A stretch of 64,000 nt of DNA from Urophycis tenuis (Eukaryota; Chordata; Actinopteri; Gadiformes; Phycidae), in the NCBI GenBank assembly GCA_036785325.1, contig JAXIVH010000050.1:310001-374000 (forward strand), written 5' to 3'. Both the position numbers and the translations under genes were made by a program. Of the stretch, positions 24,789 through 37,214 are shown one piece after another (within the stretch, counting starts at the first letter, position 1; each line of letters opens with the position of its first letter). The notes beneath the pieces are model-generated. The model made no database searches. It had not been told where the DNA came from and was given only the letters and a program-made list of their open reading frames with translations.

Positions 24789-26262
24789 CCAACAGAACAC
24801 ACATGAATCAGCTTATTATTTCGACGACCCATGGGCAAATATAGTCATGCCATACGTCGTTGGAAAGCTTAGATTTCCCCGTTTAAAATGAGCCCATCTC
24901 CGAGCAATTTGGTTGCTCACAGACAAATCTGCGTCAGGTTGACTGAAGTCTACACAGCAGCTAAAGACATACCTTCAACGTTTCAATTAACATCAATCTT
25001 TCCTTACAGAACACAAATTAATTAGCTTAGTATTTCAATGACCCATGAGTCAATATAGTCTTGCCATACGCCGTTGGAAAGCTGAGATTTCCCCGCTTAA
25101 AATGAGCCCATCCGCGAGCAGTCTGGTTGATCACAGACTAAACTGCGTCAGGTTGACTGAAGTCTACCCAGCAGCTAAAAACATACCTTCAACGTTTCAA
25201 TTAACATCAATCTTTCCTTACAGAACACAAATTAATTAGCTTAGTATTTCAATGACCCATGAGTCAATATAGTCTTGCCATACGCCGTTGGAAAGCTGAG
25301 ATTTCCCCGCTTATAATGAGCCCATCCGCGAGCAGTCTGGTTGATCACAGACTAAACTGCGTCAGGTTGAATGAAGTCTACCCAGCAGCTAAAAACATAC
25401 CTTTAACGTTTCAATTAACATCAATCTTTCCTTACAGAACACAAATTAATTAGCTTAGTATTTCAACGACCCTTTGGTGAATATAGTCTTGCCATACGCC
25501 GTTGAAAAGCTTAGATTTCCCCGCTTATAATGAGCCCATCCCCAAGCAATTTGGTTGCTCAGAGACAAAACTGTGTCAGGTTGACTGAAGTCTACCCAGC
25601 AGCTAAAAACATACCTTTAACGTTTCAATTAACATCAATCTTTCCTTACAGAACACAAATTAATTAGCTTAGTATTTCAAAGGCCCTTTGGTGAATATAG
25701 TCTTGCCATACGCCGTTGAAAAGCTTAGATTTCCCCGCTTATAATGAGCCCATCCCCAAGCAATTTGGTTGCTCAGAGACAAAACTGTGTCAGGTTGACT
25801 GAAGTCTACCCAGCAGTTAAAACATACCTTCAACGTTTCAATTAACATCAATCTTTCCTTACAGATCACAAATTAATTAGCTTAGTATTTCAACGACCAA
25901 TGAGTCAATATAGTCTTGCCATACGCCGTTGGAAAGCTTAGATTTCCCCGCTTAAAATGAGCCCATCCGCGAGCAGTCTGCTTGCTCACAGACAAAACTG
26001 CGTCAGGTTGACTGAAGTCTACCCAGCAGCTAAAAACATACCTTCAACGTTTCAATTAAGATCAATCTTTCAATAAAGAACAGAAATTAATTAGCTTAGT
26101 ATTTCAACGACCCATGACTCAATATAGTCTTGCCATACGCCGTTGGGAACCTTAGATTTCCCCGCTTAAAATGAGCCCATCCCCGAACAATTTGGTTGCT
26201 CACAGACAAAACTGCGTCAGGTTGACTGAAGTCTACCCAGCAGCTAAAAACATACCTTCAAC
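24789..26262. repeat. 214-bp satellite, S11 (7 monomers)
   Basis: Combines the two GCTGAG monomers of S9 (here shifted by two monomers relative to the 4312-bp register) with two CCCAAGCAATTTGG monomers in tandem, then the leader series. A single-base loss (CAGCAGTTAAAACATACC) near 25815 is private. Confidence 0.95.
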
Positions 26263-26517
26263 TTTTCAATTCACGTGTTTTTTTTGTAACACGTGTAGCT
26301 ATGATAAAGGACACATGTTTTGGCCTGTTTTATTATTCATAGTTGGCTTAACAGTAATAGAATATTATTATATGCTATAAGTGACCAGACGTCCGAGATC
26401 AAAACTGGGAGAATAATCCCCGAGAAGGGGGAAAAAAAGGGTCAGCTATGTTTAAGTATATATATATATGTGTGTGTATATATAAGTGTGTGTGTGTGTG
26501 TGTATATATGCGCGCGC

Positions 26518-26570
<53 letters not shown>

Positions 26571-27268
26571 AATCACTTACTTGGAACGGCATGATCCCAC
26601 ATCGCTGTGAAGGGATGGCGTTAACCAGGTGGGCGTGCAACCCCTCGAGAGAGTTGCTGCCTCGCCGGCACTTGTACTTGTTCAGCCGGATGCAGTTCTT
26701 CACAACCACCTTCACAGAGACATACAGCTGTATGCCAGGGGGGTCATGTAACACACAACCTATTGCAAGGTCCTCATTTATGCTGGTGTCATTTTGAAAT
26801 GTTACCATATACAAGTTTGAATGGTTTTGACACACGATGACTGCAGAGACAGCTGCAGGATGGCCCACGAAGCAGGACGGAGGGGGCCTGTGGCTGTGCG
26901 GGGAGGACCAGCGGTATGGGTGCTGCCGACACAGGGGGCGGGCGGGCCACAGGCTGACGCAGCAGGAGGACTCGGCTGGAGGCGGGTGGGCGCAGGAGGC
27001 TTCGGCCGGGTGGAGGACGACAACGCAGTGGGCTGAACGGGCCGGTTGGTGGGAGTCACAGGCTCTGGCTCATCAACAAATAACCTGGAAATATAAAATA
27101 CACACGTGATCAGTATTGATATTGATATCTTTTATAAGAACACTGTTCATACCGTTTACACTTTTTATACAACTGTTTATACAATGTCCATACTGTTTAT
27201 TTATTAATGTTTATCACTGAAAAATAAAGGTGACTTGGTATGACTTGTGTGCTATTTTCTTTCCACAG
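26263..27268. repeat. 1-kb composite block, copy 11
   Basis: Left edge reads CACGTGTTTTTTTTGTAACACGTG. Long microsatellite at about 26457-26567 with GCGCGCGCGC followed by an uninterrupted TG run of about 45 bp. Confidence 0.9.
26581..27084 (-). pseudogene. Exon-like relic, copy 11, open
   Basis: Open zero frame on a type-A block, with HDPPG and IPSQRC, a combination not seen elsewhere; this points to exchange between block types. A private change gives QPSPPAAS in the Pro-rich frame. Confidence 0.45.
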
Positions 27269-30200
27269 CCAACAGAACACACATGAATCAGCTTATTATT
27301 TCGACGACCCATGGGCAAATATAGTCATGCCATACGTTGTTGGAAAGCTTAGATTTCCCCGTTTAAAATGAGCCCATCTCCGAGCAATTTGGTTGCTCAC
27401 AGACAAATCTGCGTCAGGTTGACTGAAGTCTACACAGCAGCTAAAGACATACCTTCAACGTTTCAATTAACATCAATCTTTCCTTACAGAACACAAATTA
27501 ATTAGCTTAGTATTTCAACGATCCTTTAGTGAATATAGTCTTGCCATACGCCGTTGGAAAGCTTAGATTTCCCCGCTTAAAATGAGCCCATCCTCGAGCA
27601 GTCTGGTTGATCACAGACTAAACTGCGTCAGGTTGACTGAAGTCTACCCAGCAGCTAAAAACATACCTTCAACGTTTCAATTAACATCAATCTTTCCTTA
27701 CAGAACACAAATTAATTAGCTTAGTATTTCAATGACCCTTTAGTGAATATAGTCTTGTCATAGGCCGTTGGAAAGCTTAGATTTCCCCGCTTAAAATGAG
27801 CCCATCCGCGAGCAGTCTGGTTGATCACAGACTAAACTGCGTCAGGTTGACTGAAGTCTACCCAGCAGCTAAAAACATACCTTCAACGTTTCAATTAACA
27901 TCAATCTTTCCTTACAGAACACAAATTAATTAGCTTAGTATTTCAACGACCCATGAGTCAATATAGTCTTGCCATACGCTGTTGGAAAGCTTAGATTTCC
28001 CCGCTTAAAATGAGCCCATCCGCGAGCAGTCTGGTTGATCACAGACTAAACTGCGTCAGGTTGACTGAAGTCTACCCAGCAGCTAAAAACATACCTTCAA
28101 CGTTTCAATTAACATCAATCTTTCCTTACAGAACACAAATTAATTAGCTTAGTATTTCAATGACCCATGAGTCAATATAGTCTTGCCATACGCCGTTGGA
28201 AAGCTTAGATTTCCCCGCTTAAAATGAGCCCATCCGCGAGCAGTCTGGTTGATCACAGACTAAACTGCGTCAGGTTGACTGAAGTCTACCCAGCAGCTAA
28301 AAACATACCTTCAACGTTTCAATTAACATCAATCTTTCCTTACAGAACACAAATTAATTAGCTTAGTATTTCAACGACCCATGAGTCGATATAGTCTTGC
28401 CATACGCCGTTGGAAAGCTTAGATTTCCCCACTTAAAATGAGCCCATCCGCGAGCAGTCTGGTTGATCACAGACTAAACTGCGTCAGGTTGACTGAAGTC
28501 TACCCAGCAGCTAAAAACATACCTTCAACGTTTCAATTAACATCAATCTTTCCTTACAGAACACAAATTAATTAGCTTAGTATTTCAACGACCCTTTGGT
28601 GAATATAGTCTTGCCATACGCCGTTGGAAAGCATAGATTTCCCCGCTTATAATGAGCCCATCCCCGAGCAATTTGGTTGCTCACAGACTAAACTGCGTCA
28701 GGTTGAAGGAAGTCTACCCAGCAGCTAAAAACATACCTTCAACGTTTCAATTAACATCAATCTTTCCTTACAGAACACAAATTAATTAGCTTAGTATTTC
28801 AACGACCCATGAGTCAATATAGTCTTGCCATACGCCGTTGGAAAGCTTAGATTTCCCCGCTTAAAATGAGCCCATCCGCGAGCAGTCTGGTTGATCACAG
28901 ACTAAACTGCGTCAGGTTGAATGAAGTCTACCCAGCAGCCAAAAACATACCTTTAACGTTTCAATTAACATCAATCTTTCCTTACAGAACACAAATTAAT
29001 TAGCTTAGTATTTCAACGGCCCTTTGGTGAATATAGTCTTACCATACGCCGTTGAAAAGCTTAGATTTCCCTGCTTAAAATGAGCCCATCCGCCAGCAGT
29101 CTGGTTGATCACAGACTAAACTGCGTCAGGTTGACTGAAGTCTACCCAGCAGCTAAAAACATACCTTAAACGTTTCAATTAACATCAATCTTTCCTTACA
29201 GAACACAAATTAATTAGCTTAGTATTTCAAAGGCCCTTTGGTGAATATAGTCTTGCCATAAGCCGTTGAAAAGCTTAGATTTCCCCGCTTATAATGAGCC
29301 CATCCCCAAGCAATTTGGTTGCTCAGAGACAAAACTGTGTCAGGTTGACTGAAGTCTACCCAGCAGCTAAAAACATACCTTCAACGTTTCAATTAACATC
29401 AATCTTTCCTTACAGATCACAAATTAATTAGCTTAGTATTTCAACGACCAATGAGTCAATATAGTCTTGCCATACGCCGTTGGAAAGCTTAGATTTCCCC
29501 GCTTAAAATGAGCCCATCCGCGAGCAGTCTGCTTGCTCAGAGACAAAACTGCGTCAGGTTGACTGAAGTCTACCCAGCAGCTAAAAACATACCTTCAACG
29601 TTTCAATTAAGATCAATCTTTCAATAAAGAACAGAAATTAATTAGCTTAGTATTTCAACGACCCATGACTCAATATAGTCTTGCCATACGCCGTTGGGAA
29701 CCTTAGATTTCCCCGCTTAAAATGAGCCCATCCGCGAGCAGTCTGGTTGATCACAGACTAAACTGCGTCAGGTTGACTGAAGTCTACCCAGCAGCTAAAA
29801 ACATACCTTCAACGTTTCAATTAACATCAATCTTTCCTTACAGAACACAAATTAATTAGCTTAGTATTTCAACGGCCCTTTGGTGAATATAGTCTTACCA
29901 TACGCCGTTGAAAAGCTTAGATTTCCCTGCTTAAAATGAGCCCATCCGCCAGCAGTCTGGTTGATCACAGACTAAACTGCGTCAGGTTGACTGAAGTCTA
30001 CCCAGCAGCTAAAAACATACCTTAAACGTTTCAATTAACATCAATCTTTCCTTACAGAACACAAATTAATTAGCTTAGTATTTCAACGACCCTTTGGTGA
30101 AAATAGTCTTGCCATACGCCGTTGGAAAGCTTAGATTTCCCCGCTTATAATGAGCCCATCCCCGAGCAATTTGGTTGCTCACAGACAAAACTGTGTCAGG

Positions 30201-33200
30201 TTGAGTGAAGTCTACCCAGCAGCTAAAAACATACCTTCAACGTTTCAATTAACATCAATCTTTCCTTACAGAACACTAATTAATTAGCTTAGTATTTCAA
30301 CGACCCATGAGTCAATATAGTCTTGCCATACGCCGTTGGAAAGCTTAGATTTCCCCGCTTAAAATGAGCCCATCCGCGAGCAGTCTGGTTCATCACAGAC
30401 TAAACTGCGTCAGGTTGACTGAAGTCTACCCAGCAGCTAAAAACATACCTTCAACGTTTCAATTAACATCAATCTTTCCTTACAGAACACAAATTAATTA
30501 GCTTAGTATTTCAACGACCCTTTGGTGAATATAGTCTTGCCATACGCCGTTGGAAAGCTTAGATTTCCCCGCTTATAATGAGCCCATCCCCGAGCAATTT
30601 GGTTGCTCACAGACTAAACTGCGTCAGGTTGACTGAAGTCTACCCAGCAGCTAAAAACATACCTTCAACGTTTCAATTAACATCAATCTTTCCTTACAGA
30701 ACACAAATTAATTAGCTTAGTATTTCAACGACCCATGAGTCAATATAGTCTTGCCATACGCCGTTGGAAAGCTTAGATTTCCCCGCTTAAAATGAGCCCA
30801 TCCGCGAGCAGTCTGGTTGATCACAGACTAAACTGCGTCAGGTTGAATGAAGTCTACCCAGCAGCCAAAAACATACCTTAAACGTTTCAATTAACATCAA
30901 TCTTTCCTTACAGAACACAAATTAATTAGCTTAGTATTTCAACGACCCTTTGGTGAATATAGTCTTGCCATACGCCGTTGGAAAGCTTAGATTTCCCCGC
31001 TTATAATGAGCCCATCCCCGAGCAATTTGGTTGCTCACAGACAAAACTGTGTCAGGTTGAGTGAAGTCTACCCAGCAGCTAAAAACATACCTTCAACGTT
31101 TCAATTAACATCAATCTTTCCTTACAGAACACTAATTAATTAGCTTAGTATTTCAACGACCCATGAGTCAATATAGTCTTGCCATACGCCGTTGGAAAGC
31201 TTAGATTTCCCCGCTTAAAATGAGCCCATCCGCGAGCAGTCTGGTTGATCACAGACTAAACTGCGTCAGGTTGACTGAAGTCTACCCAGCAGCTAAAAAC
31301 ATACCTTCAACGTTTCAATTAACATCAATCTTTCCTTACAGAACACAAATTAATTAGCTTAGTATTTCAACGACCCATGAGTCGATATAGTCTTGCCATA
31401 CGCCGTTGGAAAGCTTAGATTTCCCCGCTTAAAATGAGCCCATCCGCGAGCAGTCTGGTTGATCACAGACTAAACTGCGTCAGGTTGACTGAAGTCTACC
31501 CAGCAGCTAAAAACATACCTTCAACGTTTCAATTAACATCAATCTTTCCTTACAGAACACAAATTAATTAGCTTAGTATTTCAACGACCCTTTGGTGAAT
31601 ATAGTCTTGCCATACGCCGTTGGAAAGCTTAGATTTCCCCGCTTATAATGAGCCCATCCCCGAGCAATTTGGTTGCTCACAGACTAAACTGCGTCAGGTT
31701 GACTGAAGTCTACCCAGCAGCTAAAAACATACCTTCAACGTTTCAATTAACATCAATCTTTCCTTACAGAACACAAATTAATTAGCTTATTATTTCAACG
31801 ACCCATGAGTCAATATAGTCTTGCCATACGCCGTTGGAAAGCTTAGATTTCCCCGCTTAAAATGAGCCCATCCGCGAGCAGTCTGGTTGATCACAGACTA
31901 AACTGCGTCAGGTTGAATGAAGTCTACCCAGCAGCCAAAAACATACCTTTAACGTTTCAATTAACATCAATCTTTCCTTACAGAACACAAATTAATTAGC
32001 TTAGTATTTCAACGGCCCTTTGGTGAATATAGTCTTACCATACGCCGTTGAAAAGCTTAGATTTCCCTGCTTAAGATGAGCCCATCCGCCAGCAGTCTGG
32101 TTGATCACAGACTAAACTGCGTCAGGTTGACTGAAGTCTACCCAGCAGCTAAAAACATACCTTAAACGTTTCAATTAACATCAATCTTTCCTTACAGAAC
32201 ACAAATTAATTAGCTTAGTATTTCAACGACCCTTTGGTGAATATAGTCTTGCCATACGCCGTTGGAAAGCTTAGATTTCCCCGCTTATAATGAGCCCATC
32301 CCCGAGCAATTTGGTTGCTCACAGACAAAACTGTGTCAGGTTGAGTGAAGTCTACCCAGCAGCTAAAAACATACCTTCAACGTTTCAATTAACATCAATC
32401 TTTCCTTACAGAACACAAATTAATTAGCTTAGTATTTCAACGACCCATGAGTCAATATAGTCTTGCCATACGCCGTTGGAAAGCTTAGATTTCCCCGCTT
32501 AAAATGAGCCCATCCGCGAGCAGTCTGGTTGATCACAGACTAAACTGCGTCAGGTTGAATGAAGTCTACCCAGCAGCCAAAAACATACCTTTAACGTTTC
32601 AATTAACATCAATCTTTCCTTACAGAACACAAATTAATTAGCTTAGTATTTCAACGGCCCTTTGGTGAATATAGTCTTACCATACGCCGTTGAAAAGCTT
32701 AGATTTCCCTGCTTAAAATGAGCCCATCCGCCAGCAGTCTGGTTGATCACAGACAAAACTGTGTCAGGTTGAGTGAAGTCTACCCAGCAGCTAAAAACAT
32801 ACCTTCAACGTTTCAATTAACATCAATCTTTCCTTACAGAACACAAATTAATTATCTTAGTATTTCAACGACCCATGAGTCAATATAGTCTTGCCATACG
32901 CCGTTGGAAAGCTTAGATTTCCCCGCTTAAAATGAGCCCATCCCCAAGCAATTTGGTTGCTCAGAGACAAAACTGTGTCAGGTTGACTGAAGTCTACCCA
33001 GCAGCTAAAAACATACCTTCAACGTTTCAATTAACATCAATCTTTCCTTACAGATCACAAATTAATTAGCTTAGTATTTCAACGACCAATGAGTCAATAT
33101 AGTCTTGCCATACGCCGTTGGAAAGCTTAGATTTCCCCGCTTAAAATGAGCCCATCCGCGAGCAGTCTGGTTGCTCACAGACAAAACTGCGTCAGGTTGA

Positions 33201-33451
33201 CTGAAGTCTACCCAGCAGCTAAAAACATACCTTCAACGTTTCAATTAAGATCAATCTTTCAATAAAGAACAGAAATTAATTAGCTTAGTATTTCAACGAC
33301 CCATGACTCAATATAGTCTTGCCATACGCCGTTGGGAACCTTAGATTTCCCCGCTTAAAATGAGCCCATCCCCGAGCAATTTGGTTGCTCACAGACAAAA
33401 CTGCGTCAGGTTGACTGAAGTCTACCCAGCAGCTAAAAACATACCTTCAAC
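27269..33451. repeat. 214-bp satellite, S12 (29 monomers)
   Basis: The longest uninterrupted stretch after S1. From 27855 it follows the start of the window with an offset of 27854 bp, sharing ACGCTGTTGG, TTCCCCACTTAAAATG and GGAAAGCATAGA in the same order, up to about 29220. Further on the match shifts by about two monomers, for example GAACACTAATT at 2850 against 30276 and 31131. Confidence 0.95.
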
Positions 33452-33702
33452 TTTTCAATTCACGCGTTTTTTTTGTAATACGTGTAGCTATGATAAAGGA
33501 CACATGTTTTGGCCTGTTTTATTATTCATAGTTGGCTTAACAGTAATAGAATATTATTATATGCTATAAGTGACCAGACGTCCGAGATCAAAACTGGGAG
33601 CATAATCCCCGAGAAGGGGGAAAAAAAGGGTCAGCTATGTTTAAGTATATATATATATGTGTGTGTATATATAAGTGTGTGTGTGTGTGTATATATGCGC
33701 GC

Positions 33703-33735
<33 letters not shown>

Positions 33736-34453
33736 TGTGTGTGTGTGTGTGTTTTAATCACTTACTTGGATCGGCATAATCCCACATCGCTGTGAAGGGA
33801 TGGCGTTAACCAGGTGGGCGTGCAACCCCTCGAGAGAGTTGCTGCCTCACCGGCACTTGTACTTGTTCAGCCGGATGCAGTTCTTCACAACCACCTTCAC
33901 AGAGACATACAGCTGTATGCCAGGGGGGTCATGTAACACACAACCTATTGCAAGGTCCTCATTTATGCTGGTGTCATTTTGAAATGTTACCATATACAAG
34001 TTTGAATGGTTTTGACACACGATGACTGCAGAGACAGCTGCAGGATGGCCCACGAAGCAGGACGGAGGGGGCCTGTGGCTGTGCGGGGAGGACCAGCGGT
34101 ATGGGTGCTGCCGACACAGGGGGCGGGCGGGCCACAGGCTGACGCAGCAGGAGGCCTCGGCTGGAGGCGGGTGGGCGCAGGAGGCTTCGGCCGGGTGGAG
34201 GACGACAACGCAGTGGGCTGAACGGGCCGGTTGGTGGGAGTCACAGGCTCTGGCTCATCAACAAATAACCTGGAAATATAAAATACACACGTGATCAGTA
34301 TTGATATTGATATCTTTTATAAGAACACTGTTCATACCGTTTACACTTTTTATACAACTGTTTGTACAATGTCCATACTGTTTATTTATTAATGTTTATC
34401 ACTGAAAAATAAAGGTGACTTGGTATGACTTGTGTGCTATTTTCTTTCCACAG
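33452..34453. repeat. 1-kb composite block, copy 12
   Basis: Counterpart of copy 1 at about 27.85 kb, but its post-microsatellite sequence (TTGGATCGGCATAATCCC) and ACTGTTTGTAC tail are those of copies 8 and 10, so it is a mosaic. Microsatellite at about 33646-33751. Confidence 0.9.
33766..34269 (-). pseudogene. Exon-like relic, copy 12, with premature stop
   Basis: Stop after KYKCR and MPIQ end. The positional counterpart, copy 1, is open. Confidence 0.45.
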
Positions 34454-34858
34454 CCAACAGAACACACATGAATCAGCTTATTATTTCGACGAGCCATGGG
34501 CAAATATAGTCATGCCATACGTCGTTGGAAAGCTTAGATTTCCCCGTTTAAAATGAGCCCATCTCCGAGAAATTTGGTTGCTCACAGACAAATCTGCGTC
34601 AGGTTGACTGAAGTCTACACAGCAGCTAAAGACATACCTTCAACGTTTCAATTAACATCAATCTTTCCTTACAGAACACAAATGAATTAGCTTAGTATTT
34701 CAACGACCCTTTAGTGAATATAGACTTGCCATACGCCGTTGGAAAGCTTAGATTTCCCCGCTTAAAATGAGCCCATCCGCGAGCAGTGTGGTTGATCACA
34801 GACTAAACTGCGTCAGGTTGACTGAAGTTTACCCAGCAGCTAAAAACATACCTTCAAC
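34454..34858. repeat. 214-bp satellite, S13 (2 monomers)
   Basis: The same 405-bp spacer as S2 and S7, with a private GACGAGCCATGGG near 34490 and GAGCAGTGTGG near 34784. Confidence 0.95.
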
Positions 34859-35083
34859 TTTTCAATTCACGCGTTTTTTTTGTAATACGCGTAGCTCTGA
34901 TAAAGGACACATGTTTTGGCCTGTTTTATTATTCATAGTTGGCTTAACAGTAATAGAATATTATTATATGCTATAAGTGACCAGACGTCCGAGATCAAAA
35001 CTGGGAGCATAATCCCCGAGAAGGGGGAAAAAAAGGGTCAGCTATGTTTAAGTATATATATATATGTGTGTGTATATATGCGC

Positions 35084-35144
<61 letters not shown>

Positions 35145-35842
35145 AATCACTTACTTGGAACGGCATGATCCCACATCGCTGTGAAGGGACGGCGTTAACC
35201 AGGTGGGCGTGCAACCCCTCGAGAGAGTTGCTGCCTCGCCGGCACTTGTACTTGTTCAGCCGGATGCAGTTCTTCACAACCACCTTCACAGAGACATACA
35301 GCTGTATGCCAGGGGGGTCCTGTAACACACAACCTATTGCAAGGTCCTCATTTATGCTGGTGTCATTTTGAAATGTTACCATATACAAGTTTGAATGATT
35401 TTGACACACGATGACTGCAGAGACAGCTGCAGGATGGCCCACGAAGCAGGACGGAGGGGGCCTGTGGCTGTGCGGGGAGGACCAGCGGTATGGGTGCTGC
35501 CGACACAGGGGGCGGGCGGGCCACAGGCTGATGCAGCAGGAGGCCTCGGCTGGAGGCGGGTGGGCGCAGGAGGCTTCGGCCGGGTGGAGGACGACAACGC
35601 AGTGGGCTGAACGGGCCGGTTGGTGGGAGTCACAGGCTCTGGCTCATCAACAAATAACCTGGAAATATAAAATACACACGTGATCAGTATTGATATTGAT
35701 ATCTTTTATAAGAACACTGTTCATACCGTTTACACTTTTTATACAACTGTTTATACAATGTCCATACTGTTTATTTATTAATGTTTATCACTGAAAAATA
35801 AAGGTGACTTGGTATGACTTGTGTGCTATTTTCTTTCCACAG
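34859..35842. repeat. 1-kb composite block, copy 13 (type-B leader)
   Basis: Its microsatellite (about 35053-35140) lacks the inner (TG)TATATATG segment of other copies, leaving one TATATATGCGCGCG followed by a long pure TG run. Confidence 0.9.
35155..35658 (-). pseudogene. Exon-like relic, copy 13, open
   Basis: Open zero frame with QDPPG and VPSQRC; private VKIIQTC in the Pro-rich frame. Last copy before the satellite edge. Confidence 0.45.
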
Positions 35843-36140
35843 CCAACAGAACACACATGAATCAGCTTATTATTTCGACGACCCATGGGCAAATATAGTC
35901 ATGCCATACGTCGTTAGAAAGCTTAGATTTCCCCGTTTAAAATGAGCCCATCTCCGAGCAATTTGGTTGCTCACAGACAAATCTGCGTCAGGTTGACTGA
36001 AGTCTACACAGCAGCTAAAGACATACCTTCAACGTTTCAATTAACATCAATCTTTCCTTACAGAACACAAATTAATTAGCTTAGTATTTCAACGACCCTT
36101 TAGTGAATATAGTCTTGCCATACGCCATTGGAAAGCTTAG
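35843..36140. repeat. 214-bp satellite, S14 (edge of array)
   Basis: The post-block diverged monomer followed by part of an ordinary monomer, still close to consensus up to about CCATTGGAAAGCTTAGATT. Confidence 0.9.
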
Positions 36141-36310
36141 ATTGCCACGATTAAAAGGAGATCATCCACGAGTCATATGCTTGCTCACAGACAAAACGGC
36201 GATAGTTTGAATGAAGTCTACCCAGCAGCTAAAAACATAGCTTCAACGTCAACGGAATCGTTTCTCTTTCTACGAAATCGATACAGCTAAATACATACCT
36301 TAACGAAAAG
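36141..36310. repeat. Decayed satellite monomers at array edge
   Basis: Monomer landmarks are still recognisable but heavily mutated: ATTAAAAGGAGATCATCC for the AAAATGAGCCCATCC region, GAGTCATATGCTTGCTCACAG, then GAATGAAGTCTACCCAGCAGC. A second, more broken CAGCTAAATACATACC appears near 36284. Divergence is far above that inside the array, as expected at a satellite edge not refreshed by exchange. Confidence 0.75.
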
Positions 36311-36440
36311 TCGAATTATTAACTCGCAAAGGATGAAGATCATCAAATTCACCTTAGTCGAATCCTCCGTTGGCAGTGGACAGCAATGACCGTGACTACG
36401 TATGAGTCGTAAAAACATTAGGTGACGTATTCCGATCCTC

Positions 36441-36545
36441 GCTCAGCGATTGGTCCGTTGAGCGCCGAGCTCTGCTCAGCATCGCTCCGCCATTGGCCGA
36501 TCGCTGCTCAACTCTGCTCAGCTTTGGTCAACCATTGGTCGGTTA
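36441..36545. promoter_or_regulatory. Three inverted CCAAT motifs in a 42-bp imperfect direct repeat
   Basis: ATTGG occurs at 36449-36453, 36492-36496 and 36534-36538, spaced 43 and 42 bp. The flanks are repeated too: CTCTGCTCAGC at 36470 and 36512. Regularly spaced CCAAT boxes are typical NF-Y targets in promoters. The position, about 400 bp upstream of the first TTAGGG block and facing its G-rich strand, would suit a promoter of telomere-like transcripts, but no TATA box or start site is evident and transcription is purely inferred. Confidence 0.3.
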
Positions 36546-36674
36546 GCGTGAGCTTAGGGACTTGGCGGAGAGTTTGCCTGAAGAAGGCGAACGACCCCCC
36601 CCCCCCCCCCAAGTCCCTATTGCGCAACCCTGGGATCGACCAAAAAGGATCGGGGAGGATCAAAAGGGATGGCT

Positions 36675-36685
36675 CCATCTGGTGG
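36675..36685 (-). promoter_or_regulatory. CTCF-like core motif
   Basis: The minus strand reads CCACCAGATGGAG, agreeing with the CCASYAGRKGG core of vertebrate CTCF sites but lacking the following C. A single short motif match, so weak on its own. Confidence 0.2.
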
Positions 36686-36930
36686 CCACCGGTGGGAGGT
36701 TTTATTTCCAGAAATTTCCAAAAATGTCATTGTGAGGGACCGACTTGATCACCCCACGTATTGGGATGTGGACTCTCTGGCCTGGACCGTGTGGACAAAC
36801 ACGAGGGGTGGCAATGCCGTTGAAAAGTAGTGGGGCTTTATTGTCTTCACCACAACTTGCAAAATAACAAAACAAACATAAATCCAAAATCCTAAATAAT
36901 ACTAAATGGCAAAACTAGCCATTTTATGGT

Positions 36931-37175
36931 CAGGGTTTGGGCTTAAGGGTGGGGTTGGGGAACCAAATTAGGCTTAGATAGAGGGGTTAGGGTTAGGGCC
37001 ACAAATTGGGCTAGGCTTAGAATTAGGTTTAGGATTAGGGGCCCAAATTGGGTTAGGTTTAGGTATAGGGGCAAAATTGGGTTAGGTTTAGGGATGATTA
37101 GAGACCAAATTGGGTTTAGGTTTAGGGCTAGGGCCAAATTGGGTTAGGGTTAGGGCTGGGGAACAAATTGGGTTA

Positions 37176-37214
<39 letters not shown>

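Larger units (their letters stand above)
36311..36930. other. Unique spacer between the satellite and the telomere-like array
   Basis: The only stretch in the window that appears once. It has the three CCAAT-type motifs near 36449-36538, a run of 16 C at 36595-36610, a CTCF-like core at 36675-36685, and AT-rich sequence from 36840. ORFs of up to 108 codons on + (36422-36748) and 61 on - have no recognisable motif, and the + one runs through the poly-C run. I see no supported gene. Confidence 0.5.
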
